Below, one piece after another: positions 9,025 through 19,061 of a DNA stretch of 64,000 nt. A program made the translations under genes and the position numbers. Origin of the DNA: Paenibacillus arenilitoris (lineage in GTDB: Bacteria > Bacillota > Bacilli > Paenibacillales > Paenibacillaceae); the NCBI RefSeq assembly GCF_014705655.1, contig NZ_JACXIY010000043.1, forward strand, positions 1 through 64,000, in the 5' to 3' direction. Numbering within the stretch: position 1 is the stretch's first letter; every line of letters starts with the position of its first letter. The notes under the pieces are model-generated. The model made no database searches. It was given only the letters and a program-made list of their open reading frames with translations, and was not told the origin of the DNA.

Positions 9025-9420
9025 TCAAGTCAGGTTAAATAATCCAAGCGTCGTGCATTTGTCGTATTCGTTCGCTACAACTTCATCCAGTTGAATATTA
9101 AGCTGATTACATAATGCAGTCATGTAAAACAGGTTGCGGCCAAGCTCGGATTTGAGCGCGTCCCGGCAATGCTCGCATACGGTGCCCGTTAGATGGCTCT
9201 GCAACGTCGCCTTCGCTTCCTCGAGATTCAGCCCGTCCGAGTATTGCTGCTTCTTGGCATTAAGTTCAATGCAGCCGCAATCCGTAACGGCCTTCGTGAC
9301 CGTGCGGTTAACGGAAGCGCCTGATTGTCCGAACTTCGACATGACATCCAGCAGGCTCCGGTGTCTAAGCAGCAATTCCGATACTTGCTGCTGAAATTGA
9401 TTCAATGTTGGAGCACTCAT
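9025..9420 (-). CDS. Conserved-looking cysteine-rich protein of unknown function
   Basis: 131 residues, the only minus-strand gene in the first 39 kb. It has no signal peptide or membrane segment and is probably cytosolic. Six cysteines include C48-G-C50 and C82-E-H-C85, an arrangement that could bind metal. The C-terminal part (SELGRNLFYMTALCNQLNIQLDEV, split here as residues about 91-114) loosely resembles the last helices of the MazG nucleotide pyrophosphohydrolase fold. The usual acidic residue after ELG is replaced, so no activity is claimed. ATG 9420 is preferred: the reverse strand reads AGAGGTGGAACCG before it. Coding-like composition and a good ribosome site make it a real gene. Confidence 0.75.
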   Translation of the reverse strand: MSAPTLNQFQQQVSELLLRHRSLLDVMSKFGQSGASVNRTVTKAVTDCGCIELNAKKQQYSDGLNLEEAKATLQSHLTGTVCEHCRDALKSELGRNLFYMTALCNQLNIQLDEVVANEYDKCTTLGLFNLT

Positions 9421-9595
9421 CGGTTCCACCTCTTTCACCAACCTCTTGTGTAGTAACCTCAATTCCCATTATAAGGCTCCGAAGGAACGTTTTCAAAATG
9501 TGAATTATTAAAAAAAATAAATGTTTGCAAGAAAACGGCCCCCCACGATTAACAAGACAATTATTAGAACATAATTGTAGTGGAGGTGAACCATA

Positions 9596-10693
9596 ATGGT
9601 TAGACGAATAATTCAATTGATAGGGATGTTGTTCGGCGGTATGGCCGGGGGTGAAGTGTACGGGTGGATGAACGGAGCGGCCGTATGGTCCGGCTCTTCC
9701 TTCGGAATGCTTCAGCGGTCCGGCACTTATTACATGAACGTAGCCATCGGCGCGGCTTTCGGCGTTATCGCTGCGACGATGCTCGCAGGCAAAATCATTC
9801 GATACATGCAAAGCGGCGCGGAGCAGACGGCGGGGATGCCGATGCCGCAGCTGCTCGCCGGAGCGGGAGGACTGCTCTCGGGCCTTCTGCTCGCGGTGCT
9901 GCTCTATCCGGCCGTCGCCGGGCTGGACGGGATCGGCCGTCTGCTTCCCGCGGCGTTGATGCTGGTTTTCGGTTACGTGGGCATGAGGATCGGGCTGCAT
10001 AAGCAGGAAGAGATCGCGGCGGGGTTCGCGGCGCTGCTGGAAAAGCGCAGAAGCTTGCCGGCGGCGGAGGAAAAGAGCGGTTACGAGGAGCATAAAATTT
10101 TGGATACGAGCGTCATTATCGACGGCCGGATCGCGGATATTTGCAAAACCGGGTTTATCGAAGGCACGCTCGTCATTCCCGAATTCGTGCTCGAGGAGCT
10201 GCAGCATATCGCGGATTCTTCGGATTTGCTCAAGCGCAACAGAGGGCGCCGCGGGCTCGATATTTTGAACAAAATCCAAAAGGAGCTCGACGTCAAGGTT
10301 CTCATCTACGAAGGCGATTTCGAGGAGATCGGCGAAGTGGACAGCAAGCTGGTGAAGCTGGCGAAGGCGCTTCGCGGCAAGGTCGTCACCAACGACTTCA
10401 ACCTGAATAAAGTGTGCGAGCTGCAAGGCGTATCGGTGCTGAATATTAATGATTTGGCCAATGCGGTGAAGCCGGTCGTTCTGCCGGGTGAAGAAATTAT
10501 TGTTCAAGTGATAAAGGACGGCAAGGAGCATGGCCAAGGCGTCGCTTATTTGGACGACGGCACGATGATCGTCGTGGAAGGCGGCCGGGAATACATCGGC
10601 ACGACGATGGAGGTGCTCGTGACGAGCGTCCTGCAGACGTCGGCGGGCCGGATGATCTTTGCCAAGCCGAAGCTGTTGGAAAAAGCGCTGTAA
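9596..10693 (+). CDS. yacL: YacL-like membrane protein with PIN and TRAM domains
   Basis: 365 residues. The first about 140 form roughly four membrane segments. A PIN nuclease-like domain begins at [10 protein letters not shown] (about residue 168) and includes [11 protein letters not shown]-terminal TRAM domain (about 295-355) suggests RNA binding. The family is conserved in Gram-positives between disA and ispD, but its substrate is not established. The ATG start follows GGAGGTG. The neighbouring order yacL-ispD-ispF-gltX matches Bacillus. Confidence 0.92.
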   Translation: MVRRIIQLIGMLFGGMAGGEVYGWMNGAAVWSGSSFGMLQRSGTYYMNVAIGAAFGVIAATMLAGKIIRYMQSGAEQTAGMPMPQLLAGAGGLLSGLLLAVLLYPAVAGLDGIGRLLPAALMLVFGYVGMRIGLHKQEEIAAGFAALLEKRRSLPAAEEKSGYEEHKILDTSVIIDGRIADICKTGFIEGTLVIPEFVLEELQHIADSSDLLKRNRGRRGLDILNKIQKELDVKVLIYEGDFEEIGEVDSKLVKLAKALRGKVVTNDFNLNKVCELQGVSVLNINDLANAVKPVVLPGEEIIVQVIKDGKEHGQGVAYLDDGTMIVVEGGREYIGTTMEVLVTSVLQTSAGRMIFAKPKLLEKAL

Positions 10694-10736
10694 CAAGGTA
10701 TGATGGTACTATTACGGTGCGAGGCAGGTTGAACGA

Positions 10737-11447
10737 ATGGGAGCAGGTTGGGGAGTCGTGGTCGTCGCGGCCGGACGCGGGACGCGGATGGGCACGAAGG
10801 AAAGCAAGCAATATTTGCGGCTGGCGGACAAGCCGATACTCGTTCATACGCTTGAGCTGTTCCAGTCGCTCGGCGAGGTGGAGGAAGCGGCGCTCGTCGT
10901 CGGAAGCGCCGACGTCGAGCGGTGCCGGCAATGGGTTCGCGAGTATAAACTGACGAAGGTGACGGCGGTCGTGGAAGGCGGCAAGGAGCGTCAGCATTCG
11001 GTCCATCGCGGGCTGGCCGCCCTTACGACGGAGTGGGCGATGGTCCATGACGGCGTCCGTCCGCTCGTGACGGCGGAAGCGGTCCGCGCCTGCTGCGCGG
11101 CAGCCGAGAAGAACGGAGCGGCGGTGCTTGCCGTGCCGGTGAAGGATACGATCAAGCAAGTGAACGAAGCGGGGATCATCGTGTCCACGCCGGACCGCCG
11201 AAGCTTGTGGGCGATACAGACGCCGCAGGCTTTTCGGCGCGTCTTGCTGCTTAAGGCGCTTGCGCGCGCGGAGTCGGAAGGCTTCGTCGGAACGGACGAC
11301 GCGATGGCCGTCGAGCGCATGGGCGTACAGGTAGCCGTCGCGGAAGGCGACTATACGAATATAAAAATAACGACGCCGGAAGATTTGCCGTGGGCGGAAT
11401 TTTTGCTCTCACGGCGCCGGTCAGAGGGGAAGAGGGATGACGTATGA
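10737..11447 (+). CDS. ispD: 2-C-methyl-D-erythritol 4-phosphate cytidylyltransferase
   Basis: Third step of the MEP isoprenoid pathway: couples CTP to methylerythritol phosphate. The 236-residue nucleotidyltransferase has the N-terminal AAGRGTRMG nucleotide-binding loop, VHDGVRPLV in the middle and the [15 protein letters not shown] region typical of IspD. The ATG start has only a weak upstream GAGGCAGG. It overlaps ispF by 4 bp (ATGA), so the two are translationally coupled. Confidence 0.95.
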   Translation: MGAGWGVVVVAAGRGTRMGTKESKQYLRLADKPILVHTLELFQSLGEVEEAALVVGSADVERCRQWVREYKLTKVTAVVEGGKERQHSVHRGLAALTTEWAMVHDGVRPLVTAEAVRACCAAAEKNGAAVLAVPVKDTIKQVNEAGIIVSTPDRRSLWAIQTPQAFRRVLLLKALARAESEGFVGTDDAMAVERMGVQVAVAEGDYTNIKITTPEDLPWAEFLLSRRRSEGKRDDV

Positions 11448-11926
11448 TTCGGGTTGGACAAGGCTTTGACGTGCATCAGCTGGTGGAAGGGCGTCCTTGC
11501 ATTATCGGAGGGGTGACGATTCCTTACGAGAAGGGGCTGCTCGGGCATTCCGACGCGGACGTGCTGCTGCATGCCGTATCGGACGCGATTCTCGGCGCGC
11601 TCGCGCTGGGCGATATCGGGAAGCACTTTCCGGACACGGATGCCGAGTATAAGGACGCCGACAGCTTGAAGCTGCTTGAGCATGTTTGGTCCCTTGCGCG
11701 CGAGCGCGGCTACAAGCTCGGCAATATCGATTCGACGATCATCGCGCAGCGGCCCAAGATGCTGCCTTACATTCCCCAAATGACGGAAATTATCGCGAAG
11801 GCGCTTGGCGCGGACGTTGCCCAGGTGAACGTGAAGGCGACGACGACGGAGACGCTCGGCTTCGCGGGGCGCGGCGAAGGAATTGCGGCGCAATCGGTTG
11901 TTTGCTTAATTAAGGATGTGCTATGA
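11444..11926 (+). CDS. ispF: 2-C-methyl-D-erythritol 2,4-cyclodiphosphate synthase
   Basis: Fifth MEP-pathway step, a trimeric zinc enzyme that cyclises the CDP-methylerythritol phosphate. The 160-residue length is standard. GFDVH near the N-terminus supplies the D-x-H metal ligands and LGHSDADV follows. The C-terminal [15 protein letters not shown] is the family signature. The start overlaps the ispD stop. IspE, the step between IspD and IspF, is not in this window. Confidence 0.96.
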   Translation: MIRVGQGFDVHQLVEGRPCIIGGVTIPYEKGLLGHSDADVLLHAVSDAILGALALGDIGKHFPDTDAEYKDADSLKLLEHVWSLARERGYKLGNIDSTIIAQRPKMLPYIPQMTEIIAKALGADVAQVNVKATTTETLGFAGRGEGIAAQSVVCLIKDVL

Positions 11927-11997
11927 TCGGGATTATATAATTAAGCGCCCGTATTCGAAGCGGGATTTGATTGGCACAACTTCAAGGAGGGATATCA

Positions 11998-13461
11998 ATG
12001 ACGGCAGAAGTTCGCGTGCGTTATGCGCCGTCTCCGACGGGCCATTTACATATCGGCAATGCCAGAACGGCCTTATTCAATTATTTGTTCGCGAGAAGCC
12101 GCGGCGGAAAGTTCATCATCCGGATCGAGGATACGGACGTGAAGCGCAACGTGGCCGGCGGGGAAGAAAGCCAGCTGAAGTACTTGAAGTGGCTCGGCAT
12201 CGATTGGGACGAGAGCGTCGACATTGGAGGCGGCTACGGTCCTTACCGCCAGACGGAGCGTCTCGATATTTACAAAAACTATTGGCAGGACCTGCTGGAC
12301 CGCGGTCTCGCCTATCGCTGCTACTGCACGGAAGAGGAACTCGAGCGGGAGCGCGAGGAGCAGCTGGGGCGCGGCGAGACGCCTCGCTACTCCGGCCGTC
12401 ACCGCGATCTGACCGAGGAGCAGCGCCGGTCGTTCGAAGCGGAAGGCCGCGTGCCGAGCATCCGCTTCCGCGTGCCGGAGAAGCGCAGCTACGCGTTCGA
12501 CGATATGGTGAAAGGGGCGATCAGCTTCGATACGGCCGAGATGGGCGATTTCGTCATCGTGAAGAAGGACGGCATTCCGACGTATAACTTCGCCGTCGCG
12601 CTTGACGACCATTTGATGAAGATCAGCCACGTCCTGCGCGGCGAGGACCATATCTCCAACACGCCGCGCCAGCTTATGATCTACGAGGCGTTCGGCTGGG
12701 AGCCGCCGAGGTTCGGCCACATGACGCTCATCGTGAACGAGCAGCGCAAGAAGCTGAGCAAGCGCGACGAGTCCATCATTCAATTCATCTCGCAATACGA
12801 CGAGCTAGGTTATTTGCCGGAAGCGATGTTCAACTTTATCGCCCTGCTCGGCTGGTCGCCCGAAGGGGAGCAGGAGATGTTCCTGCGCGACGAGCTGATC
12901 GGGGCGTTCAATCCGGACCGCCTCAGCAAGAGCCCGGCCGTATTCGATACGCAGAAGCTGAGCTGGATGAACAACGAGTACTTGAAAAAAGCCGATCTGA
13001 ACCGACTGGTCGATCTGTGCATCCCGCATTTGCAGCAGGCGGGCCGGCTGCCGGAGGATCTCGTCGCGGAAGTTCGCACCTGGGCGACGGATCTCGTCGC
13101 GCTTCATCAGGATAAGCTGCGCTACGCGGCGGAGATCGTTCCGCTGACGGAACTGTTCTTCCGCGAGACGGTGGCCGACGAGGACGATGCCGCGGCCGTT
13201 CTGGCCGAAGAGCAGGTGCCGGCCGTGCTGGGGGCGTTCCTTGGCTTGGTGGAAGCGGGCGAAACGGAATTCGACGTAGACGGGATCAAGGACATGATCA
13301 AGAGCGTGCAGAAGTCGACCGGCTTCAAAGGGAAGCAGCTGTTCATGCCGATCCGCGCCGCGCTGACCGGGCAAACGCACGGACCGGACTTGAACCAGTC
13401 GATCGCGCTGCTCGGCAAGGAGAAGGTCATCGGCCGCTTGCGCGTTCGCTTAAACGGATAA
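11998..13461 (+). CDS. gltX: Glutamyl-tRNA synthetase
   Basis: Class I synthetase that charges tRNA-Glu. In Bacilli it usually also misacylates tRNA-Gln for later amidation. 487 residues. The HIGH-type motif is HLHIG (16-20) and the KMSKS-type motif is KLSKR (252-256). The anticodon-binding half is C-terminal. ATG 11998 is chosen because AAGGAGG lies at about 11982-11988; TTG 11971 upstream is unlikely. It is followed by the cysteine T-box leader, as in Bacillus. Confidence 0.96.
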   Translation: MTAEVRVRYAPSPTGHLHIGNARTALFNYLFARSRGGKFIIRIEDTDVKRNVAGGEESQLKYLKWLGIDWDESVDIGGGYGPYRQTERLDIYKNYWQDLLDRGLAYRCYCTEEELEREREEQLGRGETPRYSGRHRDLTEEQRRSFEAEGRVPSIRFRVPEKRSYAFDDMVKGAISFDTAEMGDFVIVKKDGIPTYNFAVALDDHLMKISHVLRGEDHISNTPRQLMIYEAFGWEPPRFGHMTLIVNEQRKKLSKRDESIIQFISQYDELGYLPEAMFNFIALLGWSPEGEQEMFLRDELIGAFNPDRLSKSPAVFDTQKLSWMNNEYLKKADLNRLVDLCIPHLQQAGRLPEDLVAEVRTWATDLVALHQDKLRYAAEIVPLTELFFRETVADEDDAAAVLAEEQVPAVLGAFLGLVEAGETEFDVDGIKDMIKSVQKSTGFKGKQLFMPIRAALTGQTHGPDLNQSIALLGKEKVIGRLRVRLNG

Positions 13462-13518
13462 GCCGCGAGGCGAAGGCATCCGAAGGAGGCGGAGGGTCGG
13501 GCGGCGCGAGAAACGCCC

Positions 13519-13547
13519 TTGTCACCTTTTTGCTTATTCGGTATACT
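13519..13547 (+). promoter_or_regulatory. SigA promoter of the cysE operon
   Basis: TTGTCA (13519-13524) and TATACT (13542-13547) with a 17-bp spacer. It lies right before the T-box leader, so transcription should start near 13554. Confidence 0.8.
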
Positions 13548-13554
13548 ATGACTA

Positions 13555-13888
13555 ATATTAATTAGTGTGGAACGGCCGTGATCAGGAGAAGTACGTTTGC
13601 CAGCGGATTCGCAGAGAGGACAACCGTCATTCGAATCGGCGCTGCTTGGAAGACGCAGCGGGGAGAGGGATGGGGCTGGGAGTTGTCTAGTCCGCCGAAC
13701 GGAAATATGCACCTGGGAGCCTTGCTCCGAGCCGCTTGACAGCGGGGTAGGCGGCAACGTAGCGTCTGCGTTAAAGACATCTAAGACGAACGACTTTCAG
13801 GCCGAGCCGCCGGAAGGCATGTTCAAGCAGAGTGGAACCGCGTGATAATACGCCTCTGCAGCATTCGATGCTGCGGGGGCTTTTTTTT
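13555..13888 (+). promoter_or_regulatory. T-box riboswitch controlling cysE-cysS
   Basis: Leader RNA that senses uncharged tRNA. The conserved T-box AGAGTGGAACCGCG lies at 13829-13842. It is followed by a terminator at 13852-13888 (GCCTCTGCAGCAT/ATGCTGCGGGGGC, then eight T). An AGTA element lies near 13586, in the expected 5' part of stem I. A candidate specifier codon UGC (Cys) followed by A is at 13708-13710. The Cys assignment fits the downstream genes. Uncharged tRNA-Cys would favour the antiterminator and expression of cysE and cysS. The whole 13462-13930 gap is occupied by promoter and leader. Confidence 0.93.
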
Positions 13889-13930
13889 ATACATCAGAAA
13901 TTATAGCGCAAGTAAAAAGGAGTCTTGACT

Positions 13931-14599
13931 ATGTTTCGCCATTTTCGATCGGACATTCAAGCGGTATTCGAGAACGATCCGGCTGCCCGCAGCCGCTTCG
14001 AGGTCGTCTTCACGTATTCGGGCCTGCACGCCATATGGGCTCACCGCATTGCTCATCCGCTATACCGCAGGGGATGGTTCACGCTCGCCCGTATCATCTC
14101 GCAGGTCAGCCGCTTCATGACGGGCATCGAGATTCATCCCGGCGCCCGGATCGGCGACAGGCTGTTCATCGACCACGGAATGGGCGTCGTTATAGGGGAG
14201 ACATGCGAAATCGGGGACGACGTCGTCATCTATCAAGGGGTGACGCTTGGGGGAACGGGCAAGGAGAAGGGCAAGCGCCATCCGACGATCGGCAACAACG
14301 TCGTCATCGGTTCGGGCGCGAAGGTGCTCGGCTCCTTCAGCGTGGGCGACTATTCGAACATCGGCTCGAACGCGGTCGTGCTGCGCGAGGTGCCGGCGAA
14401 TTGCACGGTCGTCGGCAACCCGGGACGCGTCGTGAAGCGGGACGGCCAGCGCGTGGGGGACCGGCTCGACCATACGCAGCTGCCCGATCCGGTGATCGAA
14501 ATGTTCCGCGCGATGCAGAAGGAAATCGACGATTTGAAGGCCGAGCTGGAGCTGCATAAGGCTCGGGAACCTGTAGCAGAAGGAGAATTGAGAAAATGA
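13931..14599 (+). CDS. cysE: Serine O-acetyltransferase
   Basis: Acetylates L-serine with acetyl-CoA to make O-acetylserine, the carbon skeleton for cysteine. 222 residues, a short CysE form. A helical N-terminal region is followed by a left-handed beta-helix of hexapeptide repeats with the active-site stretch [11 protein letters not shown] and the loop [15 protein letters not shown] 13931 has AAGGAG 8 bases upstream; TTG 13925 is too close to it. The C-terminus has a helical, charged tail. It overlaps cysS by 4 bp. Confidence 0.95.
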   Translation: MFRHFRSDIQAVFENDPAARSRFEVVFTYSGLHAIWAHRIAHPLYRRGWFTLARIISQVSRFMTGIEIHPGARIGDRLFIDHGMGVVIGETCEIGDDVVIYQGVTLGGTGKEKGKRHPTIGNNVVIGSGAKVLGSFSVGDYSNIGSNAVVLREVPANCTVVGNPGRVVKRDGQRVGDRLDHTQLPDPVIEMFRAMQKEIDDLKAELELHKAREPVAEGELRK

Positions 14600-16014
14600 C
14601 CGTAACGATATACAATACGTTAACGCGCAAGAAAGAGACGTTCGAGCCGCTGGAAGCGGGCAAGGTGAAAATGTACGTATGCGGGCCGACCGTCTACGAT
14701 TATATCCATATCGGCAACGCGCGTCCCGCAATTTTTTTCGACGTCGTCCGCCGCTATTTGGAGGATATCGGGAACGAGGTGCAATACGTCGTCAACTTCA
14801 CCGACGTGGACGACAAGCTGATCAACAAGGCGGAGCAGCTCGGCACGACGGTGCCGGAGGTGGCGGAGAGGTTCATCGCCGCGTTCTATGAGGATATCGA
14901 GGCGCTCGGCATCCGCAAGGCGACGATCAATCCGCGCGTGACGGACCACATTCCGCAGATCGTCGCGTTTATTCAAAGCTTGATCGACAAAGGCTATGCC
15001 TATGCGAGCGAGGGGGATGTCTATTTCCGCACCTCGGCTTTTGCCGAATACGGCAAGCTGTCCCATCAGAACCTCGATGAGCTGCAGTTCGGCATCCGGG
15101 TCGAGACGAGCGAGCGGAAGGAGAACCCGCAGGATTTCGTGCTATGGAAGGGCGCCAAGCCCGGCGAGATCAAGTGGGAGAGCCCGTTCGGCGAAGGACG
15201 TCCGGGCTGGCATATCGAATGCTCGGCGATGGCCCGCGATTATCTCGGCGACACGATCGATATCCACGGCGGCGGCCACGACCTGCAGTTCCCGCACCAC
15301 GAGTGCGAGGTGGCGCAGTCCGAGGCGCTTACGGGCAAGCCGCTGGCGAACTACTGGATGCATAACGGCTATATTCACATCAATAACGAGAAAATGTCGA
15401 AATCGCTCGGCAACGGCATTACGGTGCACGAGCTGGTGAAGAAGGTTAAGCCGGCCGCCATCCGCTATTTCATGCTTTCCGCCCACTACCGCAGCCCCAT
15501 TAATTTCAGCGACGAGACGATCGCGCAGGCGGAGAACAGCGTGGAGCGGATCGCCAATTGCGCGGCCAACCTGAAGCATCGTCTCTCGGCGGAGACGGGA
15601 TCGCGGACTTCGGAGGCCCAGGTCGACGCCGGGCTTGCCGCGCGGCTGGATGCGATTCTCGACCAGTTCCATACAAAGATGAGCGACGATTTCAATACGC
15701 CGGACGCCATTACCGCCCTGTTCGACCTCGTAACGGAGGCGAACCAGTACATGAACCGTCCGGACGCGTCCGCGGCAGGACTTCGCGCGCTGTTGGCCTT
15801 GCTTGAGCGGATGGACGCCGTGCTCGGCTTGCTGCCTGTTCCGCAGGCGGATGCCGGTCTGCTCGACGCGGACATCGAACAGCTCATCGTCGAAAGAACG
15901 GAAGCGCGCAAATCGAAAAACTGGGCAAGAGCCGATGAAATCCGCGACTTGTTAACGGAAAAAAACATCGTCCTGGAGGATACGCCGCAAGGTATCCGTT
16001 GGCGGCGCAAATGA
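14596..16014 (+). CDS. cysS: Cysteinyl-tRNA synthetase
   Basis: Class I synthetase charging tRNA-Cys. 472 residues. HIHIG-type motif YIHIGNA (about 36-42), zinc ligand region beginning with C29 (VCGPTVYD), and KMSKS at 266-270. Other zinc ligands are in IECSAMA and FPHHECE. The helical anticodon-binding domain is C-terminal. The ATG overlaps the cysE stop, so one T-box controls both the amino acid precursor and its synthetase. Confidence 0.97.
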   Translation: MTVTIYNTLTRKKETFEPLEAGKVKMYVCGPTVYDYIHIGNARPAIFFDVVRRYLEDIGNEVQYVVNFTDVDDKLINKAEQLGTTVPEVAERFIAAFYEDIEALGIRKATINPRVTDHIPQIVAFIQSLIDKGYAYASEGDVYFRTSAFAEYGKLSHQNLDELQFGIRVETSERKENPQDFVLWKGAKPGEIKWESPFGEGRPGWHIECSAMARDYLGDTIDIHGGGHDLQFPHHECEVAQSEALTGKPLANYWMHNGYIHINNEKMSKSLGNGITVHELVKKVKPAAIRYFMLSAHYRSPINFSDETIAQAENSVERIANCAANLKHRLSAETGSRTSEAQVDAGLAARLDAILDQFHTKMSDDFNTPDAITALFDLVTEANQYMNRPDASAAGLRALLALLERMDAVLGLLPVPQADAGLLDADIEQLIVERTEARKSKNWARADEIRDLLTEKNIVLEDTPQGIRWRRK

Positions 16015-16439
16015 ACGGGCGGGAAGAAGGAAGCGCGCTGCTGTTTCATTTGCCGGCCAAGCCGCCGCAGCTGATGAATCCCGTCGTCCTCGCTTATATC
16101 GGAGACGCGGTATACGAGCTGCTGGTCAGACAGTACCTGATCTCGCTCCCGAACCAGAAATCGAATCATCTGCACCGCGAGGCGACCAGATACGTGTCCG
16201 CCAAAGGGCAGCGCGCGGTGCTGGAGCGCTGGCAGCCCCATTTGACGGAGGAGGAGGCGGACGTCGTCCGGCGGGGACGCAACGCCAAGTCGGGCAATCC
16301 CCCAAAGAACGCGGATCCGGCCGACTACCGGCTCGCGACGGCGCTCGAAAGCCTGGTCGGATATTTATATTACGAAGGACGAACCGGCCGATTGCACGAA
16401 CTGCTTAGGATTGGGCTTGGCGAGGAAGGATCTTCCTGA
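16011..16439 (+). CDS. mrnC: Mini-ribonuclease III
   Basis: Dimeric RNase III-fold nuclease lacking the double-stranded RNA-binding domain. In Bacillus it matures 23S rRNA ends. 142 residues, the usual size. [18 protein letters not shown] carries the RNase III signature acidic residues, and [13 protein letters not shown] gives the second catalytic patch. ATG 16011 overlaps the cysS stop (ATGA). TTG 15999 is an alternative start. No separate strong ribosome site is seen, consistent with coupling. Confidence 0.92.
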   Translation: MNGREEGSALLFHLPAKPPQLMNPVVLAYIGDAVYELLVRQYLISLPNQKSNHLHREATRYVSAKGQRAVLERWQPHLTEEEADVVRRGRNAKSGNPPKNADPADYRLATALESLVGYLYYEGRTGRLHELLRIGLGEEGSS

Positions 16440-16471
16440 TCCCTTCCCGCCGCCATATAGGAGGATAACCG

Positions 16472-17227
16472 ATGACCGAACTAACGAACCAGGAGGAAAT
16501 CATCGCCGGCAAGCATCCCGTGCTCGAGGCGCTGCGTTCCGGTCGTGAACTGAATAAAATATGGATCGCCGAAGGATCGCAAAAAAGCTTGACCCAGCCG
16601 ATCGTGGCGGAAGCGAAGAAGAACGGCATCGTCGTTCAATTCGTCGATAAGCGCAAGCTTGACGGCCTGGCTCCCGGGATCGCGCATCAAGGCGTCGTCG
16701 CGCAGGCGGCCGCTTTTGCCTACGCCGAGCCGGAGGATCTGCTCGCGCGCGCGGCCGAACGCGGGGAGGCGCCGTTTATTCTGCTGCTGGACGAAATCGA
16801 GGATCCGCATAATTTGGGCTCGATTCTGCGTACGGCGGAATGCACGGGCGCCCACGGCGTCATTATTCCGAAGCGCCGTTCGGCCGGTCTGACCGCCACG
16901 GTGCTGAAGACGTCGGCAGGCGCGGCTGAGCATGTACCGGTCGCGCGCGTGACGAATCTCGCGCAGACGATCGATAAGCTGAAAGAAGCGGGCGTATGGG
17001 TCGCCGGTACCGACGTGAGCGCGGCGCAGGACGTCTACAAGACGAAATTCGACATGCCGCTGGCGATCGTGATCGGCAACGAGAGCAAAGGGATGGGAAG
17101 GCTGATCAAGGAGAAATGCGATTTTCTCGTAAAGCTGCCGATGCTCGGGCAATTGAATTCGCTTAACGCGTCCGTTGCGGCAGGCGTGCTGATGTACGAG
17201 GTCGTCCGGCAGCGCCGGAGCGAATAA
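16472..17227 (+). CDS. rlmB: 23S rRNA (guanosine-2'-O-)-methyltransferase, TrmH/SpoU family
   Basis: SPOUT-fold methyltransferase expected to modify G2251 of 23S rRNA with S-adenosylmethionine. 251 residues. An N-terminal L30e-like substrate domain (IIAGKHPVLEAL) precedes the catalytic domain. Knot motifs are DPHNLGSILRTAE, GNESKGMGRLI and LNSLNASVAAGVLMYE. The ATG follows TAGGAGG. It lies in the conserved cysS-mrnC-rlmB-yacP run. Confidence 0.94.
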   Translation: MTELTNQEEIIAGKHPVLEALRSGRELNKIWIAEGSQKSLTQPIVAEAKKNGIVVQFVDKRKLDGLAPGIAHQGVVAQAAAFAYAEPEDLLARAAERGEAPFILLLDEIEDPHNLGSILRTAECTGAHGVIIPKRRSAGLTATVLKTSAGAAEHVPVARVTNLAQTIDKLKEAGVWVAGTDVSAAQDVYKTKFDMPLAIVIGNESKGMGRLIKEKCDFLVKLPMLGQLNSLNASVAAGVLMYEVVRQRRSE

Positions 17228-17230
17228 GGC

Positions 17231-17755
17231 ATGAACCGGCGCGACGATATTTTGTTAGTCGACGGATACAACATGATCGGCGCGTGGCCGGTACTCGAGA
17301 AGCTGAAGGAGCATGACCTGGAAGAAGCGAGGGACAAGCTGCTGGACATGCTGGCGGACTACCAGGGCTTTACGGGCATGCAGGTATACGTCATTTTCGA
17401 CGCGCATCAGGTGCCCGGTCTCGGAAAGACGTACCGGCAGCACAAGCTGACGATCGTCTATACGAAGGAGAAGGAAACGGCCGACGAGTGCATCGAGCGC
17501 CTATGCTCGGAGCTGTTCGCGAGGCGAAGGAACATCTACGTGGCGACCTCCGATTTGGTCGAGCAGCATGTCGCGTTCGGCAAGGGCGCGCTTCGCGTCT
17601 CCGCGCGGGAGCTTCTGATCGACATCGGGCAGAACCGCAAAAACATCGAGCAATCGCTGCGCGAAGAGAAGCCCGGACGGCGCAATTCGCTCGACGGCAT
17701 CCTCAGCCTCGAGGTGCGCAGCCAGCTCGAGCGCCTTAGGCGCGGCGAGAAATAA
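17231..17755 (+). CDS. yacP: YacP/Rae1-like NYN-domain ribonuclease
   Basis: 174-residue NYN (PIN-like) domain protein. The Bacillus homologue Rae1 is a ribosome-associated endoribonuclease that cuts certain mRNAs in a translation-dependent way. DGYNMIGAW supplies the first catalytic Asp and the domain N-terminus. FDAHQVPG and TKEKETADECIE carry further acidic residues. It begins 3 bp behind rlmB and is clearly in the same operon. Activity here is inferred from family and context. Confidence 0.88.
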   Translation: MNRRDDILLVDGYNMIGAWPVLEKLKEHDLEEARDKLLDMLADYQGFTGMQVYVIFDAHQVPGLGKTYRQHKLTIVYTKEKETADECIERLCSELFARRRNIYVATSDLVEQHVAFGKGALRVSARELLIDIGQNRKNIEQSLREEKPGRRNSLDGILSLEVRSQLERLRRGEK

Positions 17756-17823
17756 CGGGGGAAGGCTATCCCACAATGTTACAAATTCACCATTAAATCG
17801 ATGGCTTTGGGCGGCCCCGTCGG

Positions 17824-17853
17824 TTGACGGTGTAAGGTTGCATCATGTATACT
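17824..17853 (+). promoter_or_regulatory. SigA-type promoter of sigH
   Basis: TTGACG (17824-17829) and TATACT (17848-17853) with an 18-bp spacer, about 65 bp before the sigH start. In Bacillus sigH is also under AbrB; I cannot assign an AbrB site from sequence. Confidence 0.7.
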
Positions 17854-17925
17854 GGCTCTATGTTTCTTGAACGTTGAGATTCTATAATCTAGCGGTGTAC
17901 GCCTTGCAGGCCGGAGGGATAGTTC

Positions 17926-18576
17926 GTGAGCATCGACCTCAAAGAATGGAGTACGCTCGAGTATGACAGCAGTACGGACGAGGAAATCGTGGAAGCGGTC
18001 CGCAACGGCGACAGCATTGCGCTGGAATATTTGATCAATAAGTATAAGAATTTCGTGAGGGCGAAGGCTCGCTCCTACTTTCTTATCGGCGCGGATCGTG
18101 AAGACATCGTCCAAGAGGGAATGATCGGCTTATACAAAGCGATACGCGATTTCAAGGGGGACAAGCTTGCCAGCTTCAAGGCCTTTGCGGAATTGTGCAT
18201 CACGAGGCAGATCATAACCGCCATCAAAACAGCTACGCGCCAAAAACATATTCCGCTCAATTCCTACGTATCGCTCGATAAGCCCATTTATGATGAAGAT
18301 TCGGACCGCACGCTTCTGGACGTCATTTGCGGCACGAGGGTTTCCGACCCGGAAGAGCTGATCATCAATCAAGAAGAATTCGTCGGCCTGGAAGACAAGA
18401 TGTCCGAAATCCTTAGCGATCTGGAACGCAAAGTACTTATGCTGTATTTGGACGGAAGATCCTATCAGGAGATCGCCGTCGACCTGGACAGGCATGTGAA
18501 GTCGATCGATAACGCGCTGCAGCGCGTGAAGCGCAAGCTCGAACGCTATTTGGAAGTCCGGGACATCGGCGGATAA
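17926..18576 (+). CDS. sigH: RNA polymerase sigma-H factor
   Basis: Sigma factor for the transition to stationary phase and the start of sporulation. 216 residues. Region 2 is DREDIVQEGMIGLYKAI and region 4 is SYQEIAVDLDRHVKSIDNALQRVK. LNSYVSLDKPIYDED, typical of SigH, joins them. The GTG start at 17926 follows GGAGGG. It lies between yacP and rpmG-secE-nusG exactly as in Bacillus. Confidence 0.96.
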   Translation: MSIDLKEWSTLEYDSSTDEEIVEAVRNGDSIALEYLINKYKNFVRAKARSYFLIGADREDIVQEGMIGLYKAIRDFKGDKLASFKAFAELCITRQIITAIKTATRQKHIPLNSYVSLDKPIYDEDSDRTLLDVICGTRVSDPEELIINQEEFVGLEDKMSEILSDLERKVLMLYLDGRSYQEIAVDLDRHVKSIDNALQRVKRKLERYLEVRDIGG

Positions 18577-18602
18577 CAAAGGGCTATACATTCATCATAA
18601 AG

Positions 18603-18656
18603 AAGGGCTGTCTTCCATTTGGCGGTTTCGGAAATGGAATCGACGTCCTTTTTTGT
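18603..18656 (+). terminator. Terminator behind sigH
   Basis: TTCCATTT pairs with AAATGGAA inside a longer imperfect stem (AAGGGC...GTCCTT), followed by a T-rich run. It separates sigH from the rpmG-secE-nusG promoter. Confidence 0.75.
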
Positions 18657-18749
18657 TTTAAAAGAGCTCGACTAGACTATACTGATAGAACGAGCCCGGT
18701 GTCGGTTTTGCTGCCAATGATTCGCAGGCGTTACAGCCTATCTTTTACA

Positions 18750-18778
18750 TTGACATCAAAATTGCGCTATGATAAAGT
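18750..18778 (+). promoter_or_regulatory. Promoter of rpmG-secE-nusG
   Basis: Consensus TTGACA (18750-18755), 17-bp spacer, weaker -10 TAAAGT (18773-18778). An alternative -10 (GATAAA) overlaps. The leader to rpmG is about 110 nt. Confidence 0.65.
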
Positions 18779-18893
18779 GTTTAGGTAGGCCTGAAATCGA
18801 GGTTTTTTTCGTTTTGGGCTTTTGAAGCGACGATGCCCCGCATCATAGCGCTTCATGATTCGTATTTTGCAGCAGTTCGGGAGGTGTAATTCA

Positions 18894-19043
18894 ATGCGGG
18901 TAATTATCACGTTGGCATGCACAAACTGCAAACAGAGGAACTATGCGAGCACCAAGAACAAACGCAATCACCCCGACCGCATCGAGTTGAAGAAGTTTTG
19001 CAAGTTCTGTAACGAGCAGACTCCTCATCGCGAGACGAGATAG
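18894..19043 (+). CDS. rpmG: 50S ribosomal protein L33, zinc-ribbon type
   Basis: Small basic protein of the large subunit. 49 residues with two CxxC pairs (CTNC and CKFC), the zinc-binding C+ form. ATG 18894 has GGGAGGTG upstream; the longer frame from 18855 has none. It lies directly before secE, the usual position of one of the Bacillus L33 copies. Confidence 0.95.
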   Translation: MRVIITLACTNCKQRNYASTKNKRNHPDRIELKKFCKFCNEQTPHRETR

Positions 19044-19061
19044 TCAATTGGAGGTGTGACC

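Noticed and set aside
9365-10696. 443-residue minus-strand frame opposite yacL
   Set aside because: Shadow frame rich in His, Arg and Gln; yacL on the plus strand has clear PIN and TRAM domains.
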